Virus record (IMG/VR): IMGVR_UViG_3300041411_000080
Span: 1-64,000 of that record
Length of the DNA: 64,000 nt
From: a virus
Reading direction: 5' to 3' (one strand)
Shown: positions 1-8,701 of the stretch, one piece after another
Layout: each line of letters starts with the position of its first letter
How positions within the stretch are numbered: the first letter of the stretch is position 1
Position numbers and translations under genes: made by a program
Notes under the pieces: model-generated
Databases searched by the model: none
What the model was told of the DNA's origin: nothing
The model's input: only the letters and a program-made list of their open reading frames with translations

Positions 1-39
1 GTTACGTACTAGGTCGATAATAAGGATCTGAGAGTTCAT
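1..39 (-). CDS. 5' end of a gene leaving the window on the left
   Basis: An ATG at 37-39 (minus strand) opens a frame of 13 codons that stays open to the window edge. GAGG lies six bases before it, inside the end of the previous gene. Too little is visible to guess a product. Confidence 0.6.
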   Translation of the reverse strand, partial: MNSQILIIDLVRN

Positions 40-41
40 GC

Positions 42-686
42 TTAGCCTCGTTTGCTACGATTGCGTGGGACCGTTTGGATTTCGCTGAACCGGATGGACA
101 GATCAGCACCGAAGGTATCAGGGAACAGAGTCGACAACTCTTCACGAAGCATTTCGCATACCGCTTCTTTGGTGATGTAGTTGTACAGAATAATCCCGCG
201 ATGGTAAACCATAGCTGGGTAAACCTTACCGCCTGCACGTACCTCAGCGAAGAAGCCACCGTAGGTAGTCGCCTCATGACGTACTTCATGACGGTATACT
301 TCGATCTGCACATTGTTAGCTGAACAGATCTGAACGAACTCGTTGGAGTTACCACCGAACATCACAGGACGCTTACGACCCGTAGTGATGTCTTGCAGAG
401 AACGCATCAACAAAGGTACGTCCGATTCCAGCGTGACCATGTCGATGATCTGACGCATTGCATCCATGAATTGCTTGTGAACGATTTCTTCGGTCTTCTT
501 CGTCCATGCACTGGTATCGGTAATACCGATGACGTTAATGCCAAACCACACGTAACCGTTGTTGTGTTTAACCTTGACGCAGAGGTGTGGAATGTTAGAG
601 AGACCAGACAGGTGCATGACAGTGTAGTCAGTCAACCGTTTGATCACGAGGGTCATATTGGGGCAAGTTACAATTTGCGTAGACAT
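42..686 (-). CDS. hypothetical phage protein, 214 aa
   Basis: No family recognised. The N-terminal half alternates short hydrophobic strands (around VWFGINVIG); the middle has a long helix and a strand reading VMFGG, which loosely fits the strand-helix pattern seen in several neighbours. The C-terminus is basic (NRSKRG). AAAGG stands nine bases before the ATG. The next gene begins two bases after the stop codon, so the two are probably co-transcribed. Confidence 0.85.
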   Translation of the reverse strand: MSTQIVTCPNMTLVIKRLTDYTVMHLSGLSNIPHLCVKVKHNNGYVWFGINVIGITDTSAWTKKTEEIVHKQFMDAMRQIIDMVTLESDVPLLMRSLQDITTGRKRPVMFGGNSNEFVQICSANNVQIEVYRHEVRHEATTYGGFFAEVRAGGKVYPAMVYHRGIILYNYITKEAVCEMLREELSTLFPDTFGADLSIRFSEIQTVPRNRSKRG

Positions 687-712
687 TGAGGTGGACCTTT
701 AAATAGATTGAG

Positions 713-1387
713 TTATTCGACAGATTGCCAGTTCAGACTACGTCCATACTTAGCCTCGTCGATATAGACCTGACGCTTCAACCATTCATCTTCCCGATTA
801 TCGAACTTATCGAGATGAGTGATGGTGAAACCAACTTGTTTAATGATGTCATTTGCTTGAGCAGTGATGAATTCATTCATTACCGTATTACGAGTACAAG
901 TCGACTGATTCAACAGACGACCGTAGAAGTTAGACAGTAACGTGTGCGTAGGTAATCCCTGACGATCAGCGATCACGAAATAATCCATGGTCGAATCGTG
1001 ACGGATCACATAAAGATTACCCGGTCCAGTAAGATTACGAGTCTTACGGAATGCCAACAAGTCGGCTGTGTATAACTCGTCTTCCAGAATTTGGGCACTG
1101 AAGATCTCAGGCTTAGTCAAGAAGTAGAGTTCAAGTCTAGCACCGCGTTTAACCGCAGCCTTTACACACTCAGCATTGTTACTGGTAGCGTAAGTGGAAA
1201 GGACCTGTTTAAAGTTACGAGTCTCGCTGAGCCATACTTCCCCAGTATCGCACATCAGGATAGCAAAGAAGCCACCCTTGTTCTTCCCCGGTACAGATGT
1301 TTGGTTGGTGACTTCTGCCATGTATTTACGGCAGATCCGACGAGCTTCCGTGTAGCGTGTTTTTGTGATTGGCCGTACAGCGTACAT
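713..1387 (-). CDS. hypothetical protein, possibly diverged GIY-YIG-like fold
   Basis: 224 residues. Residues about 38-105 run: strand GFFAILM, strand TGEVWLSETRN, then helices and a strand LELYFL followed by a helix with a Glu (ILEDELY). That order recalls the GIY-YIG nuclease fold, but the GIY and YIG signatures and the catalytic Arg are not clear, so nuclease activity is doubtful. No other family fits. It follows the 289 aa gene by 26 bases in the same operon. Confidence 0.8.
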   Translation of the reverse strand: MYAVRPITKTRYTEARRICRKYMAEVTNQTSVPGKNKGGFFAILMCDTGEVWLSETRNFKQVLSTYATSNNAECVKAAVKRGARLELYFLTKPEIFSAQILEDELYTADLLAFRKTRNLTGPGNLYVIRHDSTMDYFVIADRQGLPTHTLLSNFYGRLLNQSTCTRNTVMNEFITAQANDIIKQVGFTITHLDKFDNREDEWLKRQVYIDEAKYGRSLNWQSVE

Positions 1388-1413
1388 TACTAGCCCTCTA
1401 GATAAAGTTGTGT

Positions 1414-2283
1414 TTATTCTTCTTGTTGGTTGACGTTGAGAATACTGTAGCGAAGACCGAAGTCAGGACATTTGAACTTGGTACCTAGTAGCGGGGTACC
1501 GGTCATTATGTGATCCATAAACTGACCGTACATCTTAGGGCCATCACTGTCAACCAATTTCCATTCTGGACTAAGGGTGTTATGACGATAGAACACGCGT
1601 ACCAGATCAGGGAAAGCCGTAGATAGACGATGATTATCGAGGTCTCCCTGATCCAGGTTACCATCACGCTTCAGTTGCAGGTAGTACTTGTAAAGCTTCC
1701 ACGCTGTACGTGGCTCACCGACGATCATGAAGTCTGTAGCCAGCCGCTTCTCGCTTGGTGGCAACCCCAACAACTTACCAAAGCTATCGCAGTTGCGCGG
1801 AACGTGTACAGGAGTAACACCTTCAACGAGGTAAGTGCGGCAACCCGGACGCATTGCAATCTTCAAAGGTGCGTTGCTACCACGATCACCGTTATCGAAT
1901 ACCCATGGGAGACGATCATCTTGCATATCAACGTCAACCGTAAAGTTCAGCTCACCGCCGAGTTCTTCCTCGAACTTCTTCAGTTGGATACCGAACGTGA
2001 AGATCGTCCACAGGTTAACTTGGCGGGTATAGCGGTAAGGACGTTTGTACTTGAAGCGGTAGACATGTTTATGAACGATCGCCCCTGATGGGAGTACGGT
2101 CTCAGTAATGTCCTTCCGAATATCGGTCTGTAGACCCAGATCGTTCTTTTTTGGCAAGGCTTCCGAAACGCGCTTCAGGATACCTTCGTTAGCCAGGTTG
2201 CTAAGAGTAGACTTATCAGGCTGACTCCAAACAACACTCACCTTGATACGGTCATGGCCGCGATCTCTTTTCTTAGAGGACAT
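1414..2283 (-). CDS. hypothetical phage protein, 289 aa
   Basis: Unrecognised. It opens with a very basic stretch (SSKKRDRGHDR) and has a strand-helix segment FMIVGEPRTAWKLYKYY near residue 190. The gene at 3333-4289 has a similar LTVMGEPTAV followed by a basic helix, so the two may be distant paralogues. Its start overlaps the end of the upstream gene by 11 bases, pointing to translational coupling. Confidence 0.85.
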   Translation of the reverse strand: MSSKKRDRGHDRIKVSVVWSQPDKSTLSNLANEGILKRVSEALPKKNDLGLQTDIRKDITETVLPSGAIVHKHVYRFKYKRPYRYTRQVNLWTIFTFGIQLKKFEEELGGELNFTVDVDMQDDRLPWVFDNGDRGSNAPLKIAMRPGCRTYLVEGVTPVHVPRNCDSFGKLLGLPPSEKRLATDFMIVGEPRTAWKLYKYYLQLKRDGNLDQGDLDNHRLSTAFPDLVRVFYRHNTLSPEWKLVDSDGPKMYGQFMDHIMTGTPLLGTKFKCPDFGLRYSILNVNQQEE

Positions 2284-3244
2284 GTTCTAGAATCTCCTTT
2301 ACTTCTTTTTGAGTATAACCACGGTTACCCGGACGCTGGGTTTGAAGGACGTTCAGTACCGCCAAAGGGCATAGGCTACTACGAACCGATGCTTCATGTT
2401 TAAACGGTTCTTCTGAATCCAACCACTTATTCATCTGCTTCGTGTAACGATGCAATGGTCCGTAAATATCTTCATCGCTCAACTGCCATGGTTTAGGATG
2501 AACGATAATCCATTCAGGATCAACCCCATTGCCAGCGATACATTTAACCAACAAGATAGCCTTATTATCCATCTTATCAGTCAGGTTAGCAAAGATCGCA
2601 TCATTGGTCAGTGACTGATGATCTTCAGTGAAAGCCCGGCGTGCTTTGGAAGCTAGACGACCCGCTGCACAAGCCTCACCAATCGCCCATACGGCTTCAA
2701 CGCGAGTATCGTAATAGATACTAGCTTTACCCTGTACCGGGTAGGTAACGATCGGTTCCACGTTGTTACCCAGTTGACACGACTTACCGACATAATGAAG
2801 GCTGATAGGTTTCGAGGTATTAACCAGAATACCAAAGTCATGTTCCCATGTAAACCATTCAGGACGAGCCTTAGTGGAGAACTTGGTTGACATCGATCCG
2901 CCGTCCATGAATGGCTTGGCGGTATCAAGCATTTCACCGATGTCAGACATCAATGCCTTCCAGAGCTTTTCAGAACCCAGTTCCTTACAACTCCCCGAGA
3001 TACGGTACTGAGTAGGACCAGCAGCATCCGAGATACCACCTTCTTTCAATACGATCTTCTCGATACGTACCTGCGGATAGATGAAGATATAATCCGCAGG
3101 GCGAACATCGTCCAGTAGTAGACGATAATGCGCAACGATTTCTTTGATTCGGTATTGAATCCACTTACCAGCCAATGCCATCTCTGGTGTCTTCGGTACA
3201 CCACGTCTTACCCACAAGGTAAGCTCATCTTTCACACGACTCAT
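2273..3244 (-). CDS. hypothetical phage protein, 323 aa, first gene of an operon
   Basis: Unrecognised soluble protein with mixed helices and strands. AGGAG lies just before the ATG (TAGGAGTATCCA). A promoter-like element ends 32 bases upstream and a terminator of the previous transcript lies beyond it, so this gene heads the operon that runs to the left edge of the window. Confidence 0.87.
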   Translation of the reverse strand: MSRVKDELTLWVRRGVPKTPEMALAGKWIQYRIKEIVAHYRLLLDDVRPADYIFIYPQVRIEKIVLKEGGISDAAGPTQYRISGSCKELGSEKLWKALMSDIGEMLDTAKPFMDGGSMSTKFSTKARPEWFTWEHDFGILVNTSKPISLHYVGKSCQLGNNVEPIVTYPVQGKASIYYDTRVEAVWAIGEACAAGRLASKARRAFTEDHQSLTNDAIFANLTDKMDNKAILLVKCIAGNGVDPEWIIVHPKPWQLSDEDIYGPLHRYTKQMNKWLDSEEPFKHEASVRSSLCPLAVLNVLQTQRPGNRGYTQKEVKEILEHVL

Positions 3245-3275
3245 TGGATACTCCTAATGTTTGGGATACACAGCT

Positions 3276-3301
3276 GTAATGTAGATGTGAAATAAATTGA
3301 G
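3276..3301 (-). promoter_or_regulatory. early-type promoter element (P1)
   Basis: On the minus strand an AT-rich block ATTTCACATC is followed by TACATTAC, one base off TATATTAC. It sits 32 bases before the start at 3244, the same spacing as in other copies in this window. Confidence 0.5.
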
Positions 3302-3320
3302 ATGGCCAAAAGGCCACCTC
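3299..3320 (-). terminator. rho-independent terminator
   Basis: GAGGTGGCC-TTTT-GGCCATCTC forms a nine-pair stem on the minus strand (one G-U pair), followed by AATTTATTT. It lies just after the stop of the 3333-4289 gene. Confidence 0.65.
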
Positions 3321-3332
3321 GATCAGGTTTAT

Positions 3333-4289
3333 TTACACTTCAGCGACTTCACCAACAGTCTCATCTTCAATAGCCAGAGCTGTACCATCATAGACGGTTT
3401 CTTCTTGGGTTTCGAAGGTTGCGTATTCCATGGTCTTGAAGAAGCGCATGTCAGTTGTGTCGATTGCGCTGTTCCAACGAAGGGAAGTGAACGGCAATGG
3501 AGTTTCCATCATGTTCTTCATGTTGATGTTCACATAGCGAACACCTTCCACCACCCAACGATTGCTTTCGTCAAGGTTACTCACAACCCAGTTACCACCA
3601 GCCGGATTCTGGACGTGTACCCATACCAACAGGTTATGCCATTGGATGTTCGGGTGACTACGCATCATCTGCTTGATGTTGATGCGCGCGCCAGTACCGA
3701 CACCGGCTTTAAACATACTTTCACGCTCAGCAGCAATACGACCAGCGTGACTACGGGCGTAGTACTGCCATACACGACGGAACTTATCGACCGCAGTCGG
3801 TTCACCCATTACGGTCAGGCCGTTCAGTGGGGAATTGAAGTGACCGTCCCAGCTTGGGATGTCGTCGCCGGTTGCGTTCCACTGTTCAGCACCTTTACGG
3901 AGCAGTACTTGTGCAGGGCCAGCAACCATTGCCCACGGATCAGGCATCCCACCGTTATCCAGATAGGATTCCAGACGTACGAACTTGCTCTGGTACTTAG
4001 CCAGAATAGCTGCCAGCTCTTGCAGGATGTAGTGCAGGCGAGCGAACTGGTATTGGTTTGTACCCGTATGGCGGATAGGGAATACCAAGGTCAGGTTGCA
4101 ACCATAGCTCTCGTTACCGTTATGGGTAACAGCAGGCTTGACGTGGTCATGGTGATCCATCAGCTCTTTATGAACCGACAGCAGCGCATTGATGTCAGCC
4201 AGCAGATCGATTTCATTTTTGAATGCTTCACGGTCGTTAGCGCCTTGCATGTAAGCGATAGTTACACTAACGGTGTTCGGTTTGGACAT
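3333..4289 (-). CDS. hypothetical phage protein, 318 aa
   Basis: Unrecognised. Contains LTVMGEPTAV followed by an Arg-rich helix (RRVWQYYARSHAGRIAAERE) around residues 155-185, reminiscent of the 1414-2283 product, and ends in an acidic tail (EDETVGEVAEV). GAGGAAAGGTA precedes the ATG. It is isolated between two stem-loops, so it may be a single-gene unit or be read by partial read-through. Confidence 0.87.
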   Translation of the reverse strand: MSKPNTVSVTIAYMQGANDREAFKNEIDLLADINALLSVHKELMDHHDHVKPAVTHNGNESYGCNLTLVFPIRHTGTNQYQFARLHYILQELAAILAKYQSKFVRLESYLDNGGMPDPWAMVAGPAQVLLRKGAEQWNATGDDIPSWDGHFNSPLNGLTVMGEPTAVDKFRRVWQYYARSHAGRIAAERESMFKAGVGTGARINIKQMMRSHPNIQWHNLLVWVHVQNPAGGNWVVSNLDESNRWVVEGVRYVNINMKNMMETPLPFTSLRWNSAIDTTDMRFFKTMEYATFETQEETVYDGTALAIEDETVGEVAEV

Positions 4290-4318
4290 TACCTTTCCTC
4301 GGAATAATTAAGATGGTT

Positions 4319-4334
4319 GGGGAACAGTGTCCCC
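4319..4334 (-). terminator. stem-loop, possible weak terminator
   Basis: GGGGA/TCCCC stem with a six-base loop between two genes; no T-run follows on the minus strand, so it may be a processing or stability hairpin instead. Confidence 0.35.
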
Positions 4335-4337
4335 ATT

Positions 4338-4363
4338 GTATTAGCTTAGCCCGTATTAGCTTA
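4338..4363. repeat. direct repeat of 11 bases
   Basis: GTATTAGCTTA occurs twice, separated by four bases; the right copy overlaps the stop codon of the 4361-4834 gene. Origin and function unknown. Confidence 0.6.
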
Positions 4364-4834
4364 CTTCTGTGGTGGTGCTGCTGGCAAGAAGCTAATGGTT
4401 TGCTGGAGATAGCCCATGTCCTGGAGGTTGAATCGACCTTTATTAACCGGGTTATGTGCAATCTCACCAAATGAAAGAGTCGTGCCACCTGGATTGAGTG
4501 GTTGGCTCGAGACGCTGTTCTTAGTTACTGTGATGATCCAGCCATCGGCAATCACGACAACCGTCACATTGGTCTTACCGATGAAGTCACGAATATGATC
4601 GGCAGTCAGACAGGTTTTATCCTTGAGCTTATGCTCGATCTCCAGCAATGCATCGATGTGACCGATAGCGAAATAAGCTTGTACCTGTGGGCGGTCCCCG
4701 GTCTCGAACAGGTATTCAGAACGCATGCGTGGAGCGCCTTCAGCAGTTCTCAGTGCCTGAATAAAGGTTACATTGTCGTTAGCGCGATAACCGTAAACAA
4801 CACCTTGTGGTACAGCGTGAAGAATGAAAGACAT
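4361..4834 (-). CDS. hypothetical phage protein, 157 aa
   Basis: Unrecognised. Segment AYFAIGHIDALLEIEHKLKD followed by a helix and the strand VTVVVIADG repeats the strand-Gly-helix-helix-strand pattern found in neighbours. The tail is Pro-rich (AAPPQK). Starts ten bases after the 55 aa membrane-protein gene upstream. Confidence 0.85.
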   Translation of the reverse strand: MSFILHAVPQGVVYGYRANDNVTFIQALRTAEGAPRMRSEYLFETGDRPQVQAYFAIGHIDALLEIEHKLKDKTCLTADHIRDFIGKTNVTVVVIADGWIITVTKNSVSSQPLNPGGTTLSFGEIAHNPVNKGRFNLQDMGYLQQTISFLPAAPPQK

Positions 4835-4843
4835 CTTGAATCC

Positions 4844-5011
4844 TTAGCGGTGAATGATCAGAGTAGACCAAGTGGATACGAGTAACAGAATGAGTGCAAC
4901 AGTCAGAACTTCACGACGGGCGGGAGCATGGCTCTTAAAGCACAATGCTAACCAGCCCATCCAAGTAATGATCGTAACAACCCACAACAGTCCGATGAGT
5001 GTAGGGTCCAT
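4844..5011 (-). CDS. small membrane protein, 55 aa, two helices
   Basis: ATG at 5009-5011; reads MDPTLIGLLWVV and then a second hydrophobic stretch VLTVALILLLVS separated by a basic loop (KSHAPARRE). AGGACC stands close upstream. Two transmembrane helices are predicted by eye. It fills an otherwise empty gap in the operon. No family recognised. Confidence 0.72.
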   Translation of the reverse strand: MDPTLIGLLWVVTIITWMGWLALCFKSHAPARREVLTVALILLLVSTWSTLIIHR

Positions 5012-5018
5012 AAAGGTC

Positions 5019-5453
5019 CTAGAAGTAGTTGGTTGAATCGACGGTCCAGTGCAACGGAAGTTGAATCCCCTTCATCGCCGATTGTACCTCAGAAGGAGTG
5101 CAACCGATACTGAAAGCATGGTTCCCTTCCACGTAATCTTCGAACGTTCGGGCAGCGTTGCGGTAAATATAGAAGCGCTTGGTGGTAGCCACGAAGATAC
5201 GCACGTCATGCTGACTGCTGAGTTCGATCAGCTTTTCTTCAGACAGATTGTTAGTGAGCCGCAATACGGTAGCCACGAAATTAGTCTGGACAGCCGACCC
5301 GGTTACCCACAGTCCGATTGGAGAACAGATGTTACCATCAGGCTCTGTGAACAAGCGTGCTGTCGATTGGGAAATGTAAGCCCAATCCTTAGCGATGGAT
5401 TTCAACCCACCGAACTTAAGGGTCCGTTCGGTGATGTCAATATAGAAGCTCAT
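5019..5453 (-). CDS. hypothetical phage protein, 144 aa
   Basis: Unrecognised. Carries GLWVTGSAVQTNFVATVL, then a helix and the strand VRIFVATTKRFYIY, matching the loose strand-helix-helix-strand pattern of nearby products. GGAGACGGC precedes the ATG; the start overlaps the previous stop by four bases (ATGA). Confidence 0.85.
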   Translation of the reverse strand: MSFYIDITERTLKFGGLKSIAKDWAYISQSTARLFTEPDGNICSPIGLWVTGSAVQTNFVATVLRLTNNLSEEKLIELSSQHDVRIFVATTKRFYIYRNAARTFEDYVEGNHAFSIGCTPSEVQSAMKGIQLPLHWTVDSTNYF

Positions 5454-5695
5454 GCCGTCTCCTTGGGTTTGATCGCCCGAATGTTAAAACCTTCAGGGAT
5501 GTCAGCAATCTTTTGACCGAGAGTGTTAACCCGGAAGAAGAAGTCATAACCGAAGAGATGTTTCTCTTCGTCATGCACCAGTTGCACACTACCGTCTTGA
5601 ATGTAGATGTCACGAGCTGGGAGGAACTTGTGACCATGCGAACGAGATTGGTAGATACCGTTCGGCACCGTTTGACCATTTAGTTCACGACTCAT
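5450..5695 (-). CDS. hypothetical phage protein, 81 aa
   Basis: Small soluble protein with several strands (DIYIQDGSVQLV, YDFFFRV). Four-base overlap with the gene that follows. No family recognised; a second frame across the same bases is the weaker alternative. Confidence 0.8.
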   Translation of the reverse strand: MSRELNGQTVPNGIYQSRSHGHKFLPARDIYIQDGSVQLVHDEEKHLFGYDFFFRVNTLGQKIADIPEGFNIRAIKPKETA

Positions 5696-5698
5696 TAC

Positions 5699-5887
5699 TT
5701 AATCCTTTTTGTAGTACTTCGATTTAAGACTGTCTGCCAAACCATAGTCCGGGTCACGTACGGGTTCAATCCCATCTGTTGTACCGGTCATGATACGAGG
5801 TGGTGCATGACGAGGCATTTCTGCTACTACACGAGTATTAGTAATGCCTGCCTTCAATACTTCTTCTCTTAACTTTTCCCAATTCAT
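5699..5887 (-). CDS. hypothetical phage protein, 62 aa
   Basis: Start placed at ATG 5885-5887 because AGGAGTATAAG stands directly before it; a longer frame would run through the terminator upstream. One N-terminal helix then a Pro/Arg-rich segment (EMPRHAPPRI) and a basic end (KSKYYKKD). Function unknown. Confidence 0.78.
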   Translation of the reverse strand: MNWEKLREEVLKAGITNTRVVAEMPRHAPPRIMTGTTDGIEPVRDPDYGLADSLKSKYYKKD

Positions 5888-5911
5888 CTTATACTCCTGA
5901 CCACATAAAGC

Positions 5912-5929
5912 CCCTGCTATTAAGCAGGG
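5912..5929 (-). terminator. rho-independent terminator
   Basis: CCCTGCT-TAAT-AGCAGGG on the minus strand followed by GCTTTAT, just after the stop of the 5937-6767 gene. Confidence 0.65.
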
Positions 5930-5936
5930 ACCTATG

Positions 5937-6767
5937 TCAGTGTCGAACGGTTTCGATTTCGTGAGTGAGAGCCATAGTGACAACCGATTCGTGGAATGGG
6001 TTACGACGACTTATTTCATTATGCTTGTAATCACGCAGGGTGACCTGTAAAGGAAACTTACGATACCCGTTGTAGATCAACTTGGTGACGGCTTCGTTGG
6101 ACAACGGTTCTTCTGGTCGAACCCAACTCATTCCACTACGAGTTAGTTTGATCATAGTTCCGACATCGGTGATCAGATACATGGTTGCCCATGCACCCAG
6201 TGCTTCAGCAATGCGTTCCAGTTGTAGTTCAGTCATCCCTCCACACGCAAAATAGCTGGATTCGCGCACTTCCCGTTTTGCATGCTTGTAATGACGCATG
6301 GCATTACGAACACCAACACTACTACCAACGAACAGGATGTCTTTGATGACCAAGCCATGTGCTGGGTAACCACTGATGTCCCACGGGCGATTGCAAACGT
6401 CCTCGCCTTCGAACTGGATGATCTCATCACCGGGGGCAACCCAGATTGATGCACGGCCATCGCCATGTAACTTCAGCACGTGACGGGAATCAGCGTAACC
6501 GGGATTATGGCAGTCGAGTGCGTTATGGACGTTCTGGGTCTCAGCCATCTTTTCAAACGCGTGACGCAGTTCCCAACTAGGGAAGAAGATAACTGCCTCG
6601 TACAACCCTTTCGAGTTACGCGATGGTAAATCGACCCAACGAATGATGTCGACTTTCTTCTTACCATGGTGAGCTTTGTTGAGATCAGCCATTGTCCCAT
6701 GCAGTGCTACTAGGTAGGGAGCTGGGCAATCACGTTTAACGAACAACTGGTATACTCGACCGGACAT
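5937..6767 (-). CDS. hypothetical phage protein, 276 aa
   Basis: Unrecognised. N-terminal strand YQLFVKRD; centre has ILFVGSSVGVRNAMRHY followed by charged helices and the strand WATMYLITD, the same order as in several neighbours. It is the last gene before a terminator and abuts the 107 aa gene upstream with one base between. Confidence 0.86.
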   Translation of the reverse strand: MSGRVYQLFVKRDCPAPYLVALHGTMADLNKAHHGKKKVDIIRWVDLPSRNSKGLYEAVIFFPSWELRHAFEKMAETQNVHNALDCHNPGYADSRHVLKLHGDGRASIWVAPGDEIIQFEGEDVCNRPWDISGYPAHGLVIKDILFVGSSVGVRNAMRHYKHAKREVRESSYFACGGMTELQLERIAEALGAWATMYLITDVGTMIKLTRSGMSWVRPEEPLSNEAVTKLIYNGYRKFPLQVTLRDYKHNEISRRNPFHESVVTMALTHEIETVRH

Positions 6768-6768
6768 A

Positions 6769-7092
6769 TCAGTTCACCTTTTCGAATTTGAATTCTTTAT
6801 CCGCAGCTTTCCAATTGGGCCAGTAGATCCCACGGATCATAATCCGCTTAGTCAGGATGCTGCTATCTGGGTCCATAGTGAAAAGACGGATCTGGAACGA
6901 GTCACCCGGTTCGATATCGGTGAGTTCGTTAAGTACCGGACGAATGCGTTCCAACACCATGTCTGGATCTGTACCCAGATCGACCAGATGCTCGATAGTG
7001 CTAGGGTTGGAGATAACCCCAACGAGATTGTCAATCGAACCACAAGCGTAGTAAGCCTTGTCCTCAGACAGGTTGTAGAATTCAACGTACAT
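6769..7092 (-). CDS. hypothetical phage protein, 107 aa
   Basis: Unrecognised. Opens MYVEFYNLSEDKAYYACGS, then two helices and the strand FQIRLFT: again the small alpha/beta pattern common in this part. Good ribosome site (AGGAGTAACAC) before the ATG; three bases separate it from the upstream gene. Confidence 0.84.
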   Translation of the reverse strand: MYVEFYNLSEDKAYYACGSIDNLVGVISNPSTIEHLVDLGTDPDMVLERIRPVLNELTDIEPGDSFQIRLFTMDPDSSILTKRIMIRGIYWPNWKAADKEFKFEKVN

Positions 7093-7095
7093 GTG

Positions 7096-7389
7096 TTACT
7101 CCTGATTGATAAATGTGTAAAGTTTGCTACGGCTGGTAGTCGAGTCCTTAACAGACTTAACCGAGATATTGACGGGCGCAGTGTGTTCCGAATCTTTACG
7201 GATCAAGCCACGCATTACTTTAGGGAAAGCCGCCATCAACTGTTCTTGTACGGCTGTAGCCAGATCACGAGTGCGGTATTGCTGTGCACTGCGTTGTTTG
7301 GTAGTGGTACCGAAACCTTTCTCCGATTCAGTCAGGAGCAGCTTCTCTTGATCAACACCCAAACACAACTCAATAACGTACGATGCCAT
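7096..7389 (-). CDS. hypothetical phage protein, 97 aa
   Basis: Unrecognised; a hydrophobic N-terminal strand (YVIELCLGV), a central basic helix (QQYRTRDLATAVQEQL) and two C-terminal strands. Its start overlaps the end of the next upstream gene by 20 bases. Confidence 0.84.
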   Translation of the reverse strand: MASYVIELCLGVDQEKLLLTESEKGFGTTTKQRSAQQYRTRDLATAVQEQLMAAFPKVMRGLIRKDSEHTAPVNISVKSVKDSTTSRSKLYTFINQE

Positions 7390-7678
7390 GATTAGACCCC
7401 GCTACACGTTTGATACTGACCATGATTTTTTGACCAACGTACTCCACCAGATCATTAGCTGGATGATCTTTGAAAGCAAGTACGATATCTTCACCCATGT
7501 CACGGAAGATATCAGCAGCTACCATCGCATTGCCAGCAGACAGATAACCCGGTACTTCGAACTGGTTGTAGTTATCCACGCTATCAGGCCAAAACAGACG
7601 GACACCGACCGTGTAGGTATCTGGGATAGTAGGAGACAGACTTTCCACGATTTCTTGTAATGTAAAAACGCGTTCCAT
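7370..7678 (-). CDS. hypothetical phage protein, 102 aa
   Basis: Start chosen at ATG 7676-7678, preceded by AGAGG at six bases; an upstream ATG in the same frame lies inside the 41 aa gene. Strand TVGVRLFWP, then helices and the strand IMVSIKRV. No family recognised. Confidence 0.82.
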   Translation of the reverse strand: MERVFTLQEIVESLSPTIPDTYTVGVRLFWPDSVDNYNQFEVPGYLSAGNAMVAADIFRDMGEDIVLAFKDHPANDLVEYVGQKIMVSIKRVAGSNHGIVRY

Positions 7679-7680
7679 TA

Positions 7681-7806
7681 TTAACCTCTTGAAATCCAGA
7701 TAAGGGCAACACTGCAAATAATCAAGAATAGCAATACCGCTGCCCCTACTTGGTTACTTGCATCGCCGTGTACTTGACGATCGTAATCTTCATCGCTATA
7801 ACGCAT
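7681..7806 (-). CDS. small membrane protein, 41 aa
   Basis: Charged N-terminus (MRYSDEDYDRQ) followed by one transmembrane helix (AAVLLFLIICSVALIWI) and a short end. Coupled to the next gene: its last codons carry the AGAGG site used downstream. Likely a single-pass inner-membrane peptide; function unknown. Confidence 0.7.
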   Translation of the reverse strand: MRYSDEDYDRQVHGDASNQVGAAVLLFLIICSVALIWISRG

Positions 7807-7811
7807 CACGA

Positions 7812-8342
7812 TCAGATCTCGATATTAACTGTCAGGAGGACTTCGGTTGGTTCCAAAGTACTCAACTGTTGACGACGGAAAAGATGCAACATCGTTTCCA
7901 TTGGAGTATGGGTATCGACCTTTGGTGCGTCGATAAAGCTGAACGTGAAAGCTTCAGTCATCAATGGATTCATTGCCCAAGAGACTACATCGGTTTCAGT
8001 GTTAAGCTTAGCCAGCAACACTTGGAAGGTATCACCAGTCTCGCCGTGGATATCAACGTAGTCATCCGAGTAAGTCTTGATGTATTGGGGATTACCCTCA
8101 GCGTCTTGAATTACGATACCATCGATTTCCAGTGACTCTTGACGCTCACCGTAGCTGGTGAGGTTCAAACGAATTGCATAGTGATCCCGTGGGACCTGCA
8201 CATAACCTTCAGCCAATCGGTTCATCGCAGTGTTAGCCTCGAAATAAGACAACACGCCATCAGCAACTGTAGCTGGATTCCCTTCGGTATCGATCGCGTA
8301 GGAAACACCAGTGAGTTGATTTACGAACAGAACTTTAGACAT
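7812..8342 (-). CDS. hypothetical phage protein, 176 aa
   Basis: Mostly beta-rich acidic protein (TYSDDYVDIHGETGD, VLLTVNIEI at the end). Strong ribosome site GAGGTGACCT before the ATG. No family recognised. Confidence 0.85.
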   Translation of the reverse strand: MSKVLFVNQLTGVSYAIDTEGNPATVADGVLSYFEANTAMNRLAEGYVQVPRDHYAIRLNLTSYGERQESLEIDGIVIQDAEGNPQYIKTYSDDYVDIHGETGDTFQVLLAKLNTETDVVSWAMNPLMTEAFTFSFIDAPKVDTHTPMETMLHLFRRQQLSTLEPTEVLLTVNIEI

Positions 8343-8350
8343 AGGTCACC

Positions 8351-8701
8351 TCAGATAGATAGTTCGAATGTGTACAGTCTTTTACCGGATGCATCTACAA
8401 CAGACATGCCATACTGGCCTTCCGGGTATTTCTCAAAACGCAGTGTCTCGATAAGGTCTGTAAAATCTCGAGCATACAACCCAAGATTGTAACGAGCTTG
8501 TTCAACGTCGTCTACATAGACGATACGGTGACCATGATCGATGAACTTATCTTTAACAAAGAACGCTCGCTTGGAGTCGATTAAGGTAACCAGTGTTAAA
8601 CACCGATTATCATCTTTGTCATACACGGCGTAGTGATAATCTCGGAACAGGGTCCAATTCATATACGCTGGACGTAATGAATCGATATCCTTTACAGCCA
8701 T
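8351..8701 (-). CDS. hypothetical phage protein, 116 aa
   Basis: Unrecognised small alpha/beta protein rich in Tyr and Asp (DYHYAVYDKDDNRCLTLVTL). One-base overlap (TAATG) with the gene upstream, so translation is probably coupled. Confidence 0.84.
   Translation of the reverse strand: MAVKDIDSLRPAYMNWTLFRDYHYAVYDKDDNRCLTLVTLIDSKRAFFVKDKFIDHGHRIVYVDDVEQARYNLGLYARDFTDLIETLRFEKYPEGQYGMSVVDASGKRLYTFELSI

Noticed and set aside
3297-4307. 336-codon open frame on the plus strand
   Set aside because: Antisense to the 318 aa gene, which has a ribosome site and flanking terminator on the minus strand.
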